Of a stretch of DNA of 64,000 nt, positions 6,416 through 14,967 are shown piece after piece; position 1 is the stretch's first letter; each line of letters begins with the position of its first letter. The notes beneath the pieces were generated by a model, which was given only the letters and a program-made list of their open reading frames with translations, made no database searches and was not told where the DNA came from. This DNA comes from Citrobacter sp. Res13-Sevr-PEB04-36. GTDB taxonomy: Bacteria > Pseudomonadota > Gammaproteobacteria > Enterobacterales > Enterobacteriaceae. The position numbers were made by a program, and so were the translations under genes. Where the stretch lies: NCBI RefSeq assembly GCF_015672735.1, contig NZ_JADABY010000042.1, positions 1 through 64,000 on the forward strand, written 5' to 3'.

Positions 6416-7627
6416 TTACCCAACTTCTGGCAGCAGCCCTGCCGCAATTGAAAACTGCACCGCTATTACAACAACACCGCAAATAAACACCAGTGCCAGC
6501 GCCGGAGCGCCGCCCGCTACGCGATAAGCTGCCTGAGGATTGTGTTTTCTGCTCTGCCAGACCAGCATTGACGGGATCAGCAGTGCCAGCACTGCGAGAG
6601 CTACACCTGCGTATCCCAGTGCCATGACAAACCCACGCGGGTAGAAGAGGGCGAAGGCCAACGGTGGCAGGAATGTTACTACGCCAGTCTGCAGTCTTCC
6701 GGCTGCGGAATTGCGACGCTGGAAGAGGTCAGCCAGATAATCAAATAAGCCCAGCGCTACGCCGAGGAAAGAGGTCGCCAGGGCAAGGTCGGCAAACAGA
6801 TGTACCGCCAGCTCAACGTGCGGTGAGGCCACCACTTCACGTAACGCCTGCAATAAACCGTTTAGACCCGCATGGTCTGCTAGCAGTCCCATAAAGGTTG
6901 ATGAGTTGATACTGCCGAGCGTGGCCAACTGCCAGAAAATATAGGCGACTAGCGGGATGGCACTGCCGGTAATAAACACCCAGCGTAATTTACGGATATT
7001 GCCGTTCATATAGCTGACGATGCTGGGGACGCTGCCGTGAAAACCGAATGACGTAAAGATCACCGGAATGGCAGAAAGCGCCAGACCTTGTTGCAGCGGT
7101 AACGTGAGGAGATTGACTTTATGAATGTGTGGCATCAACAGCGCCAGCATAACAACCAGAAAGATAATCTTGGCGCTGAACAGCAGGCGGTTGAACAGAT
7201 CAACCAATGATGTGCCTACACATACCACGCCCCCGGCAACAAAGGTGAACAGTAATACGCCCATTGTTGGGGACATGCTGGTACCGGTCCAGTCACTGAT
7301 GCTTGAGGCCAACAGTTCACCAGCGCCGCTGATATATGCGGCCGTAAGCGCGTACATCAAAAACATCATGCTAAAGCCGGTAACCCACTGTCCGTAGCGA
7401 CCAAGATAGCGTTTCGCCAGCGTGCCGAGCCCGGTATCTGCCGGTACATGCTGATACACTTCCAGCAGCAACAGTGCGGTGTAGCACATTAGCGCCCATA
7501 GCCCAACCAACAACACCAGCGTCACGCTAAAACCCACACCCGCCGCAGCCAACGGCATCGCCAGCATACCGGCGCCAATCGTGGTTCCCGCCACGATAAA
7601 AACACTACCCAGAGTTCTATTCTTCAC
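6416..7627 (-). CDS. tyrP: tyrosine-specific transporter TyrP
   Basis: Proton-coupled tyrosine importer of the HAAAP family in the inner membrane. It has 403 residues from a GTG start at 7627, with AGAGGA about 5 bases upstream. This start gives [26 protein letters not shown], as in E. coli TyrP. A longer frame from 7684 would add 19 residues without a good ribosome site. About 11 membrane segments are visible, and the first contains the GTTIGAGML substrate-binding signature of the family. A TyrR box lies upstream at 7719-7736, fitting regulation by aromatic amino acids. It converges with yecA. Confidence 0.93.
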   Translation of the reverse strand: MKNRTLGSVFIVAGTTIGAGMLAMPLAAAGVGFSVTLVLLVGLWALMCYTALLLLEVYQHVPADTGLGTLAKRYLGRYGQWVTGFSMMFLMYALTAAYISGAGELLASSISDWTGTSMSPTMGVLLFTFVAGGVVCVGTSLVDLFNRLLFSAKIIFLVVMLALLMPHIHKVNLLTLPLQQGLALSAIPVIFTSFGFHGSVPSIVSYMNGNIRKLRWVFITGSAIPLVAYIFWQLATLGSINSSTFMGLLADHAGLNGLLQALREVVASPHVELAVHLFADLALATSFLGVALGLFDYLADLFQRRNSAAGRLQTGVVTFLPPLAFALFYPRGFVMALGYAGVALAVLALLIPSMLVWQSRKHNPQAAYRVAGGAPALALVFICGVVVIAVQFSIAAGLLPEVG

Positions 7628-7718
7628 GCTTTCCTCTGTCCCAGAGATAGTCAATAGTTGTATCTGCGGCGCAGAGTAAGGCATAACGCTATTTTCGTCA
7701 AATGACCGTTACAATGCA

Positions 7719-7736
7719 TGTACATTTATATTTACA
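7719..7736 (-). promoter_or_regulatory. TyrR box upstream of tyrP
   Basis: TGTACATTTATATTTACA matches the TyrR consensus TGTAAA-N6-TTTACA with one mismatch. It lies about 90 bp upstream of the tyrP start. In E. coli tyrP is activated by TyrR with phenylalanine and repressed with tyrosine through two adjacent boxes. Only the stronger box is clear here. Confidence 0.75.
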
Positions 7737-7841
7737 CTTAATTAAATGGTTAAGATGTATTCCAGATGACATTTTTCTGCGTTAGCGCAAAGCAGCATGG
7801 AGTCGTTTACATTAGGCTGCGGGCTTTACTGAGGAGGATGT

Positions 7842-8081
7842 ATGGAATCTATTCACGGCCACGAAGTACTCAACATGATGATTGAGTCTGGCGAACAGTA
7901 TTCAAATGCCAGCCTTGAAGCGGCGATTACGGCACGTTTTGGTGAGCAGGCGCGTTTTCATACCTGTTCTGCTGAAGGCATGACGGCGGCTGAGTTGGTG
8001 GCGTTCTTAGCGGCGAAGGGAAAATTTATTGCCAAAGACGACGGCTTCTCTACGCACGAAAGCAAGATCTGCCGTCATTAA
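7842..8081 (+). CDS. yecH: YecH, small YecH-family (DUF2492) metal-binding-type protein
   Basis: This 79-residue protein matches E. coli YecH: MESIHGHEVLNMMI at the start and the conserved tail FSTHESKICRH. His and Cys residues (HGHE, FHTCSAEGM, HESKICRH) are placed as in a metal-binding small protein. The biochemical role is unknown. Start ATG follows GAGGAGG. It is divergent from tyrP and converges on ftnA, a ferritin gene, which makes an iron link conceivable but unproven. Confidence 0.9.
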   Translation: MESIHGHEVLNMMIESGEQYSNASLEAAITARFGEQARFHTCSAEGMTAAELVAFLAAKGKFIAKDDGFSTHESKICRH

Positions 8082-8088
8082 GATTTTT

Positions 8089-8124
8089 GGTTCACGGTGG
8101 TGTAGTGTATCGCCACCGTGGACC
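8089..8124. terminator. hairpin between convergent yecH and ftnA
   Basis: GGTTCACGGTGG and CCACCGTGGACC form a 12-bp stem with one G-T pair around a 12-base loop. It sits in the 50-bp gap between two convergent genes. It lacks a strong U-tract on either strand, so termination is inferred mainly from position. Confidence 0.5.
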
Positions 8125-8131
8125 AACAGAA

Positions 8132-8629
8132 TTAATTCTGTGTATCCAGCGTAGCCAGTTCTTTGTCGATGAAATAAAGACCTTCACCGCTTTTGCCTGC
8201 CAGTGTTAATTTATCAATAACCGATTTAAATAATTTCTCTTCTTCATGCTGCTCGGCAACATACCACTGCAGGAAATTAAAGGTTGGATAATCCTGATGG
8301 GTCATTGCCGCGTGCGCCAGCTCATTAATTTTCTGCGTGATCAGCTGTTCGTGTTCATAGGTAACGCGGAACAGCTCATCCAGCGACGCATATTCAGCAA
8401 ACGGCGACGGTATGGTATTAATGCACGGTAGGCTACCGGTGTCGGTCAGGTAGTCAAACAGGCGCTGCATATGCGTCATCTCTTCTTGCGCATGGCGACG
8501 CAGGAACGCGGCTGCGCCTTCGAAGCTGTGATAGCTGCACCACGCACTCATCTGTTGGTAGAGCAGAGATGAATATAATTCAAGATTCATTTGCTCATTC
8601 AGTTGATCGATCATTTCTGTTTTCAGCAT
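8132..8629 (-). CDS. ftnA: ferritin FtnA
   Basis: The major iron-storage ferritin forms a 24-mer cytoplasmic cage. Its 165 residues match E. coli FtnA in length and sequence. Ferroxidase ligands are visible at Glu17, Glu50 and His53 (AQEEMTH), with further acidic residues in helix C and the EQHEEE region. The start is ATG 8629 ([10 protein letters not shown]). The upstream stretch 8640-8790 is extremely AT-rich. In E. coli ftnA is induced by iron-loaded Fur displacing H-NS from such a region, and the same control is likely. Confidence 0.96.
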   Translation of the reverse strand: MLKTEMIDQLNEQMNLELYSSLLYQQMSAWCSYHSFEGAAAFLRRHAQEEMTHMQRLFDYLTDTGSLPCINTIPSPFAEYASLDELFRVTYEHEQLITQKINELAHAAMTHQDYPTFNFLQWYVAEQHEEEKLFKSVIDKLTLAGKSGEGLYFIDKELATLDTQN

Positions 8630-8795
8630 GGTTCTGCTCCACTAGCGTTAATTATATATTGATGTGGCGTCACTATAATTTGTTATTTAATTATTTGCAA
8701 AAGGTAAAATAATAAATTTAATTATTAAAAATGCGAATGGGAATAAAACGCATTAACGATATTAAATCGATGATATAAGCCAGGACGACATAAAA

Positions 8796-8817
8796 GACCA
8801 GCAACAATATGCTGGTC
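8796..8817 (-). terminator. hairpin downstream of yecR
   Basis: GACCAGC and GCTGGTC flank an 8-base loop. Read on the minus strand it follows the yecR stop (8824) and is followed by TTTTA, a modest U-tract. Confidence 0.55.
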
Positions 8818-8823
8818 GACACA

Positions 8824-9159
8824 TTAATAATTAAACACGGGGGATTGTGCGACAGCCACGCCGTGGCACTGCCAGGCGAGCGTAATGGTCGTATTCATGC
8901 ACACAGAACCAGCATAAACACTGCAGGTGGCTACGGGCTGACCAAATTCCATTGCGCTGGCGTACCCCATGCGTTGACATTCCTTCGTTGCTGTACCCTG
9001 GGCTACATAATTATCAGTGCGTACTGTCTGCAGCATGGCCTGGTTGTAAGTCAGACGCACCACGCCGGTGATAGGGCTGGCTTCGCTAACTTGTGCCTGT
9101 TTAGTGATAGTGCATCCCGTCAGCACGAGCGGCAACAGGGTAAGGATAAGAGTCTTCAT
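8824..9159 (-). CDS. yecR: YecR-like lipoprotein
   Basis: This 110-residue lipoprotein starts at MKTLILTLLPLVLTGC. The lipobox LTGC gives lipidation at Cys16, and no Asp follows the cysteine, so outer-membrane sorting is likely. The mature part has paired cysteines (KECQRMGY, ATCSVYAGSVC, WQCHG) as in E. coli YecR. yecR is part of the FlhDC regulon in E. coli, although its function is unknown. An in-frame upstream extension to 9240 would remove the signal sequence from the N-terminus, so the shorter start is chosen. Confidence 0.88.
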   Translation of the reverse strand: MKTLILTLLPLVLTGCTITKQAQVSEASPITGVVRLTYNQAMLQTVRTDNYVAQGTATKECQRMGYASAMEFGQPVATCSVYAGSVCMNTTITLAWQCHGVAVAQSPVFNY

Positions 9160-9428
9160 GATATCGCTCTGAAAGTTCGGTGATACGTTATCCTGGCATA
9201 TACTGCAGTCAGACAATGGCCTGAATAACTTGACGATCACCTGCGATTAATGACAACGGGGCCTTTACTATGAGGCAAATCTGTAGCTTTGAGGGAAAAA
9301 TGTGAGCACATTATTACTTTTTAAAACTAAATTTCATTAAATTTGAAAGTGAGTTTGCACAATAGTAATGTGGCTTGAATACTATGACTCATGGCGGAAA
9401 TCCCGCGACGTATTCAGGAGAAGGTACA

Positions 9429-10067
9429 ATGAAAATTGCATTGATGATGGAAAATAGCCAGGCAAGCAAAAACGCGATCATTTATAACGAGCTTAAGGCC
9501 GTTGCGGATGAGAAAGGTTTCCCGGTGTTTAACGTCGGGATGAGCGACGAAAATGACCATCATCTGACCTACATTCATCTCGGCATTATGGCTAGCATCC
9601 TGCTCAATTCCAAAGCGGTTGATTTTGTCGTCACCGGCTGCGGTACAGGGCAGGGTGCCATGATGTCGCTGAATATCCATCCGGGCGTGGTGTGCGGTTA
9701 CTGCCTCGATCCGGCAGATGCGTTCCTGTTTGCACAAATCAACAACGGCAATGCGCTCTCGCTGGCGTTTGCGAAAGGTTTCGGCTGGGGCGCAGAGTTG
9801 AACGTCCGCTACATGTTCGAGAAAGCTTTCACGGGTCGTAATGGCGAAGGTTATCCGCCGGAGCGTAAAGAGCCACAGGTGCGTAACGCCGGTATTCTGA
9901 ATCAGGTTAAAGCCGCTGTTGTGAAAGAAAACTATCTTGATACCCTGCGTGCTATCGATCCTGAACTGGTGAAAACGGCTGTATCCGGCCCGCGTTTCCA
10001 GCAGTGCTTCTTTGAAAACTGCCAGGACAAATCCATCGAAGCATTTGTTCGCGAAATCATTGGCTAA
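9429..10067 (+). CDS. RpiB/LacA/LacB-family sugar-phosphate isomerase
   Basis: This 212-residue protein has a Rossmann-like RpiB/LacAB domain at residues 1-150 (MKIALMMENSQASKN, then VVTGCGTGQGAMMSLNI with the phosphate-binding loop and active-site Cys) and a C-terminal helical extension (about 150-212) beyond the usual 150-residue family length. These enzymes interconvert aldose and ketose phosphates. The substrate cannot be named. ATG 9429 has AGGAGA 9 bases upstream, whereas an in-frame ATG at 9375 does not. It lies between yecR and yecJ, where E. coli K-12 has no gene, and converges on the MFS transporter. Confidence 0.82.
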   Translation: MKIALMMENSQASKNAIIYNELKAVADEKGFPVFNVGMSDENDHHLTYIHLGIMASILLNSKAVDFVVTGCGTGQGAMMSLNIHPGVVCGYCLDPADAFLFAQINNGNALSLAFAKGFGWGAELNVRYMFEKAFTGRNGEGYPPERKEPQVRNAGILNQVKAAVVKENYLDTLRAIDPELVKTAVSGPRFQQCFFENCQDKSIEAFVREIIG

Positions 10068-10074
10068 GCGTTGT

Positions 10075-10100
10075 CGCCCGGGTGCACATGCTGCCCGGGC
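10075..10100. terminator. hairpin between the convergent isomerase and MFS genes
   Basis: GCCCGGG and CCCGGGC flank an 11-base loop just after the isomerase stop at 10067 and next to the convergent MFS stop at 10101. A U-tract is weak. Confidence 0.5.
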
Positions 10101-11522
10101 TTATCTGCTTTTGTTTGATACCGCGCCTCCCGCGTCGCGAGTGAGTCGCAACGTATCGACCATACCAATCAGGCAAATAATGGCAATCGCTACAAAGGCC
10201 AGACGGAAGCTAATGCCGGGGACATTGCCCAGCGTCAGCCACTCGCTGACCTTATCGCCAATTCTGATGCCGATTGCTGCCAGCGAAATCCCTAACCCTA
10301 CCGCTAATTGTGTGGCCGTACTGAACAGCGTATTGGCGTAGCTCATCTGTGGCGCGGGGACATCGGCGAAGGCCAGCGTGCTGACACCGGTAAACTGGAT
10401 CGAGCGGAACACGCCGCCCAGATACAGCACCAGTAAAATCATCCACACCGGCGTCTGCGGGGTAATTAACGCGCACGCCAGCAGTGCCAGCACGTTTAGC
10501 GCACCGTTAATCAACAGCAGCTTCTTAAAACCCAGCCAGCGTATCAACGGAGTTGTTGCGGGTTTAATCGTCAGATTACCGACAAACACCGCCAGCACCA
10601 GTGAACCGGCATGAAAGGCGTTCATGCCGAAACCGACCTGAAACATTAACGGCAGCAGAAAAGGTACGGCGCTGATAGACGCACGAAATAGCGACCCGCC
10701 GTACATCGTGACGCGAAACGTCGGCACCTGCAGGGCATCCAGACGGATCATTGGCCAGGCGGTATGCTGAAAATGGTGCAGGGCAAACAGGAACATGATG
10801 ACCCCAAGCGTAAGTAGCCCAGCCGTCAGCCAGCCCGGCGGATGTTGCGCACCCAGTAACTCCATGGCATACACCAGGCTCACCATGGCGATCGAAGTGG
10901 CTATAAAGCCGGGGATATCGAAGGGGCGGCGTTCGTCGTCATGAATATCGGGGATGACGCGTAACGCCAGGGCGATCGCCAGTAACCCTAACGGGAGGTT
11001 AATAAAGAAGATCCAGCGCCAGTTGGCGTAGCTGGTGATAAACCCGCCAAGAGGGGGACCGATGATGGGGGCGACTAATGCCGGCCAGGTCAGGGTGGCA
11101 ATAGCGGTGATCAGCTGGTGTTTTGGCGTAGTGCGCAGCACCGCGAGGCGACCGACCGGGACCATCAAAGCACCGCCCATCCCCTGCAGAATACGCATTG
11201 CCACAAAGCCTTCGAGGCTGGTAGATAACCCGCACAGCACCGAAGCGAGGGTAAAAATGGCCAACGCCAGACTAAACACCTTACGCGCGCCGAAGCGATC
11301 GGCAATCCAGCCGCTGGCGGGAATCAAAACCGCCAGGGTGATCAGATAGGCGCTGATGCCAATGTTGAGATCGACCGCTTCGACGCCAAAGCTCTTCGCC
11401 ATATCGGGCAGAGCGGTTGCGATTACCGTGCCATCAATAAACTCCATAAAAAAAGCCCCGGCAACGAGTAAGGCTGCCGGGGACAGGCCTCGTTTGTTCT
11501 CAACCGCTAAATCGTTATTCAT
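10101..11522 (-). CDS. DHA2-family MFS drug-efflux-type transporter
   Basis: This 473-residue inner-membrane protein has about 14 predicted membrane segments. Motif A is in the first cytoplasmic loop (GWIADRFGARKVF), and an antiporter motif C-like stretch is APIIGPPLGGF. It is similar in length and layout to MdtD-type 14-TM exporters. Proton-driven export of small molecules is the family function, and the substrate is unknown. It is absent at this spot in E. coli K-12 and is paired convergently with the RpiB-like gene. It is divergent from yecJ, with about 128 bp between the starts. Confidence 0.85.
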   Translation of the reverse strand: MNNDLAVENKRGLSPAALLVAGAFFMEFIDGTVIATALPDMAKSFGVEAVDLNIGISAYLITLAVLIPASGWIADRFGARKVFSLALAIFTLASVLCGLSTSLEGFVAMRILQGMGGALMVPVGRLAVLRTTPKHQLITAIATLTWPALVAPIIGPPLGGFITSYANWRWIFFINLPLGLLAIALALRVIPDIHDDERRPFDIPGFIATSIAMVSLVYAMELLGAQHPPGWLTAGLLTLGVIMFLFALHHFQHTAWPMIRLDALQVPTFRVTMYGGSLFRASISAVPFLLPLMFQVGFGMNAFHAGSLVLAVFVGNLTIKPATTPLIRWLGFKKLLLINGALNVLALLACALITPQTPVWMILLVLYLGGVFRSIQFTGVSTLAFADVPAPQMSYANTLFSTATQLAVGLGISLAAIGIRIGDKVSEWLTLGNVPGISFRLAFVAIAIICLIGMVDTLRLTRDAGGAVSNKSR

Positions 11523-11650
11523 GTTGTGCTTGCCATCTCAAATGAAATTCACAGGATCTTTTTTATTTTCAGTGCAGCCGTACAGCCTGCACCGCTATCG
11601 TTTCGCGCGCTGAATAGGTACTATGACGACCTTTCTATAAGGAGCTCACT

Positions 11651-11902
11651 ATGTCCCAAACACTAAATGCCGATCAGGAACTGCTCTCGGACGTTGTTGC
11701 CTGCCAGCTTGTTATCAAGCAAATTCTGGATGTCATTGATGTTATTGCCCCGGTAGAAGTGCGGGAAAAAATGTCCAGTCAGCTGAAAAGTATTGATTTT
11801 TCTAGTCATCCCGCAGGTGGCGATCCGGTTACGATGCGTGCCATTCAAAAAGCCGTTGCGTTGATCGAACTGAAATTTACGCCGCAGAGTGAGTCTCACT
11901 AA
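11651..11902 (+). CDS. yecJ: YecJ, DUF2766 family protein
   Basis: This 83-residue protein matches the E. coli YecJ sequence as I recall it (start [20 protein letters not shown], end [12 protein letters not shown]) and has its length. It is short, soluble and probably helical, with no known biochemical activity. Start ATG has AAGGAGC upstream. It sits between the inserted isomerase/MFS pair and ftnB, the expected backbone position. Confidence 0.88.
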   Translation: MSQTLNADQELLSDVVACQLVIKQILDVIDVIAPVEVREKMSSQLKSIDFSSHPAGGDPVTMRAIQKAVALIELKFTPQSESH

Positions 11903-11982
11903 AATAAACCGTTGTTTCAGGTTTTAGAAAGGTTTTTTTGCGCCTCTCGGAAAGGGAGGCGCAGATGGGGAAATACCGGGTA

Positions 11983-12486
11983 TCAGTGATGTTGGTAGTT
12001 AACCACGTTTAGCAGGTGCTTATCTGTTTGCGCCATGCACAGCCCAGCACGTTTGGCGCTACGAACCTCATCAAGAATTGTTTGTAACAGTACGCCATCT
12101 TGCTGCTGCTCTTTTTCCAGATCGTGAAGAAAATCAACGGTTGGCGCATCGTTTAATGCTTCCGCTTCGTTCGTTAAGCGTGACAGTGTGTTGGCTCGTT
12201 GTTGATATTCATCCAGCGTTTTTTGAAATAACTCTTCAAGGGAAGTCAGCTCATCGCCAGGCACGTCGATGGCTTTGACAATGGGGTTGGCACCCGCGCT
12301 TTTCATAAAATTAAACACGCGCATCATTTGCGTGACGTTGCTTTGCGCCTGCGTACGCAGAAACATTGCGGTTCCGGTCAGACTATGCTCGTAGCACCAT
12401 TCGCTGAGGTGAAGGTAGAGATTTGATGCGTAAAACTCAAGGTTCATTTGAGTGTTGAGTTTGTGAACAATTCCAACTGCGGCCAT
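11983..12486 (-). CDS. ftnB: ferritin-like protein FtnB
   Basis: The 167-residue ferritin-family protein ([30 protein letters not shown]) matches FtnB. Several ferroxidase residues seen in FtnA are replaced: the FtnA motif EEMTH is QSNVTQ here. A direct iron-storage role is therefore doubtful. FtnB is thought to assist repair of iron-sulphur clusters in Salmonella. It carries a His-containing C-terminal tail (NYQHH). Its promoter should lie in the AT-rich gap to 12988. Confidence 0.93.
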   Translation of the reverse strand: MAAVGIVHKLNTQMNLEFYASNLYLHLSEWCYEHSLTGTAMFLRTQAQSNVTQMMRVFNFMKSAGANPIVKAIDVPGDELTSLEELFQKTLDEYQQRANTLSRLTNEAEALNDAPTVDFLHDLEKEQQQDGVLLQTILDEVRSAKRAGLCMAQTDKHLLNVVNYQHH

Positions 12487-12988
12487 ATCAATATCCTTAT
12501 TTCCAGAAAGGAAAATGTACGTTACTCACGTCAGTACAACGGGCTGTCATTGCACTTTACATCTACGTACACGTAATACTGTTAGCAGAATAAGTCCGTT
12601 CTGCCGGTCCTTTATGTGATCAATGAGGCAATTCTATGCCGATCGCAAATAAGCATAGCGCTACCTTGTTCATAAGAAAATCCTTAAATACGCGTATTTA
12701 TGTTTTTTTACATATTGTCATAGGTATATTTTCGAAATTAACGTTTTTAGGTATAACGGTAGTGAATGTAACATCATGATTTTGAAAAAGTTAAAGTAAA
12801 ATAATGATAATGAAATGATGTTTCATATCACAAAATTAAATTTTCCGATAAGGTATCCTCTGTGCAGATCTGTAATATCTGACGCTATTTTTTGCGCCTG
12901 ATCAATTTTAATGAACTGCATTAACCAAACGACATTAATAATTCGGCATTGATTGTTTGATTTATGTGGATAAATCGAGGAATGAGTT
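12487..12988. other. 500-bp AT-rich gap between divergent ftnB and the DJ-1/PfpI gene
   Basis: The gap must contain both divergent promoters. It is strongly AT-rich in 12690-12860. A short palindrome ATGAAA-TGATG-TTTCAT is near 12811-12827. I see no convincing open reading frame, RNA gene or named operator in it. Confidence 0.4.
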
Positions 12989-13546
12989 ATGAAGAAGGTC
13001 GCGGTGCTGCTGGCACCTGGTTTTGAAGAGGCTGAAGCCATTGTCATCATCGATATTCTGCGCCGTCTGCATATTGAGGTTGAGACGCTGGCCTGCGCTG
13101 AGTCTCGTGCGGTAGTGAGCTATCATGATATTCCAATGGTGACTGACAGTACCCTGGCAGCCAGCCAGGAGAGGATGTATGACGCCGTCGTGTTGCCAGG
13201 CGGGCCGCAGGGCAGCGTGAATCTTGCCGCCAGCGATGCGGTTGTCCAGTTTATTACTCGTCATGATGCCGCCGGAAAACTGATTTGTCCGGTATGCTCG
13301 GCGGCCGCGCGGGTACTGGGAGGCAACGGCCTGCTGAAGGGGCGTCGATACGTGTGCTCGGGGGATTTATGGCAAAACGTCACCGGCGGCGAATATATTG
13401 ATGCACCGGTAGTCGTGGATGGCAATCTGATCAGCGGCAAGGGCTTAGGCCATATTTTTGATTTCGCTTTTACCGTTTCTGCCCATCTGCTGGAAGATGA
13501 TGCCCCTGTTCGCGATCATGCCGAGCATATTTATTATCCCTGGTAA
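12989..13546 (+). CDS. DJ-1/PfpI family protein
   Basis: This 185-residue cytoplasmic protein has the DJ-1/YajL fold. The conserved Glu is in GFEEAEA (about residue 15), and the nucleophile-elbow cysteine lies in ICPVCSAAARVL. The family includes deglycase, glyoxalase III-like, chaperone and peptidase members, so the reaction cannot be fixed from sequence. Start ATG is preceded by GAGGAATG. It is inserted between ftnB and araF relative to E. coli K-12. A perfect 12-bp hairpin follows the stop. Confidence 0.87.
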   Translation: MKKVAVLLAPGFEEAEAIVIIDILRRLHIEVETLACAESRAVVSYHDIPMVTDSTLAASQERMYDAVVLPGGPQGSVNLAASDAVVQFITRHDAAGKLICPVCSAAARVLGGNGLLKGRRYVCSGDLWQNVTGGEYIDAPVVVDGNLISGKGLGHIFDFAFTVSAHLLEDDAPVRDHAEHIYYPW

Positions 13547-13553
13547 TCATTGC

Positions 13554-13580
13554 GTTCCCGAATGCTATGCATTCGGGAAC
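13554..13580 (+). terminator. hairpin after the DJ-1/PfpI gene
   Basis: GTTCCCGAATGC, TAT, GCATTCGGGAAC: a perfect 12-bp stem with a 3-base loop, 8 bases after the stop codon. No clear U-tract follows, so its strength as an intrinsic terminator is uncertain. Confidence 0.55.
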
Positions 13581-13863
13581 AAGGATTCACTGGCTGATGT
13601 TATGGATTAATCTGCTACATACCATTTTCTCCATCGAAAAAAACACGTTTTTTTATGTCATTTCCCACTGAATTTATGCACGCAATTACTGTAATTCTGT
13701 GGTGTGATGCCGCTCTCTTATGGAGAATCAATTTCCCGCTACAACTACTCTCAGCACTGGCATTGATCTTATCAATAAAAGGTAATGCCTTGTTTTACGT
13801 CCGAATTACAAAAAATCGTCTGATTTTACCCTATATAAAAGAACGTTAAAGCTGGAGTTAACC
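13581..13863 (+). promoter_or_regulatory. araFGH promoter region
   Basis: This gap before araF should contain AraC and CRP sites. A CRP half-site TGTGA occurs in GGTGTGATGCC near 13701, and TATGGA (the complement of TCCATA, the conserved AraC box) lies at about 13719. ATATAAAA near 13832 could be the -10 region. These matches are partial, and only the regional assignment is supported. A 64-codon open frame here is not considered a gene. Confidence 0.45.
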
Positions 13864-14853
13864 ATGCACAAATTCACTAAAGCGCTGGCGGCCATCGGTC
13901 TGGCCGCCGTTATGTCACAATCCGCTATCGCTGAATCCATGAAGCTCGGTTTCCTGGTCAAGCAACCGGAAGAGCCCTGGTTCCAGACGGAATGGAAATT
14001 TGCTGATAAAGCCGGTAAAGATCTGGGTTTTGAAGTGATTAAAATTGCCGTCCCGGACGGTGAGAAAACCTTGAATGCCATCGATAGCCTGGCGGCAAGT
14101 GGGGCAAAAGGGTTTGTTATTTGTACGCCGGATCCCAAACTGGGGCCTGCGATTATGGCGAAGGCGCGTGGCTACGACATGAAAGTGATCGCTGTCGATG
14201 ACCAGTTTGCCAACGCCAAAGGTAAACCGATGGACACCGTGCCGCTGGTGATGATGGCGGCAACCAAAATTGGTGAGCGCCAGGGCCAGGAATTGTACAA
14301 AGAAATGCAAAAACGCGGCTGGGATGTGAAATCCTCCGCTGTGATGGCCATTACCGCGAACGAACTGGATACCGCGCGTCGTCGTACGTCTGGTTCAATG
14401 GACGCGCTCAAAGCTGCGGGCTTCCCGGAAAAACAGATCTATCAGGTCCCGACCAAATCTAATGATATCCCCGGCGCATTCGACGCCGCGAACTCCATGC
14501 TGGTTCAGCATCCTGAAGTTAAACACTGGCTGATCGTCGGCATGAACGACAACACTGTGCTGGGTGGCGTGCGTGCGACCGAAGGGCAGGGCTTTAAAGC
14601 GCCAAACGTGATTGGTATCGGTATTAACGGTGTTGATGCGATTAGCGAACTGTCAAAAGGTGAGGCGACCGGCTTCTACGGCTCACTGCTGCCAAGCCCG
14701 GATGTACACGGCTATAAATCCAGTGAAATGCTCTACAACTGGGTGACCAAAGGCGCTGAGCCACCGGCATTTACTGAAGTGACAGACGTGGTGTTGATTA
14801 CTCGCGACAACTTCAAAGAAGAGCTGGCGAAAAAAGGTTTAGGCGGCAAGTAA
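13864..14853 (+). CDS. araF: L-arabinose-binding periplasmic protein AraF
   Basis: High-affinity arabinose receptor of the AraFGH ABC importer. The 329 residues include a signal peptide (MHKFTKALAAIGLAAVMSQSAIAE). The mature protein begins ESMKLGFLVKQPEEPWFQTEW, as in E. coli AraF, where Lys, Trp, Arg and Asn residues line the sugar cleft (PEEPWFQ, TARRRTSG, GMNDNTVLG). Start ATG has GGAG upstream. It is the first gene of araFGH, and a REP-containing gap separates it from araG, which may protect the araF message and allow higher expression of the binding protein. Confidence 0.97.
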   Translation: MHKFTKALAAIGLAAVMSQSAIAESMKLGFLVKQPEEPWFQTEWKFADKAGKDLGFEVIKIAVPDGEKTLNAIDSLAASGAKGFVICTPDPKLGPAIMAKARGYDMKVIAVDDQFANAKGKPMDTVPLVMMAATKIGERQGQELYKEMQKRGWDVKSSAVMAITANELDTARRRTSGSMDALKAAGFPEKQIYQVPTKSNDIPGAFDAANSMLVQHPEVKHWLIVGMNDNTVLGGVRATEGQGFKAPNVIGIGINGVDAISELSKGEATGFYGSLLPSPDVHGYKSSEMLYNWVTKGAEPPAFTEVTDVVLITRDNFKEELAKKGLGGK

Positions 14854-14859
14854 TGTCAA

Positions 14860-14945
14860 TGCCGGATAAGACTTAAACCTATCTTATCCGGCCAACATAT
14901 TACGCCCTCAGTAGGCCGGATACGGCAACGCCGCTATCCGGCAAC
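14860..14945. repeat. two REP units (BIME) between araF and araG
   Basis: GCCGGATAAG...CTTATCCGGCC at 14861-14893 and GTAGGCCGGATACGG...CGCTATCCGGC at 14911-14943 are two opposite-arm REP palindromes. Such elements often stabilise the upstream message within an operon. Confidence 0.85.
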
Positions 14946-14967
14946 AGATTAGATTCACGGAGACGTT

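Noticed and set aside
11938-11964. Hairpin near the ftnB stop as an intrinsic terminator
   Set aside because: The GCGCCTC/GAGGCGC stem exists, but its T-run is on the wrong side for both strands, so termination is not supported.
13655-13849. 64-residue hydrophobic open frame upstream of araF
   Set aside because: It occupies the araFGH promoter region, lacks a ribosome site, and a gene here is not known in the conserved E. coli order.
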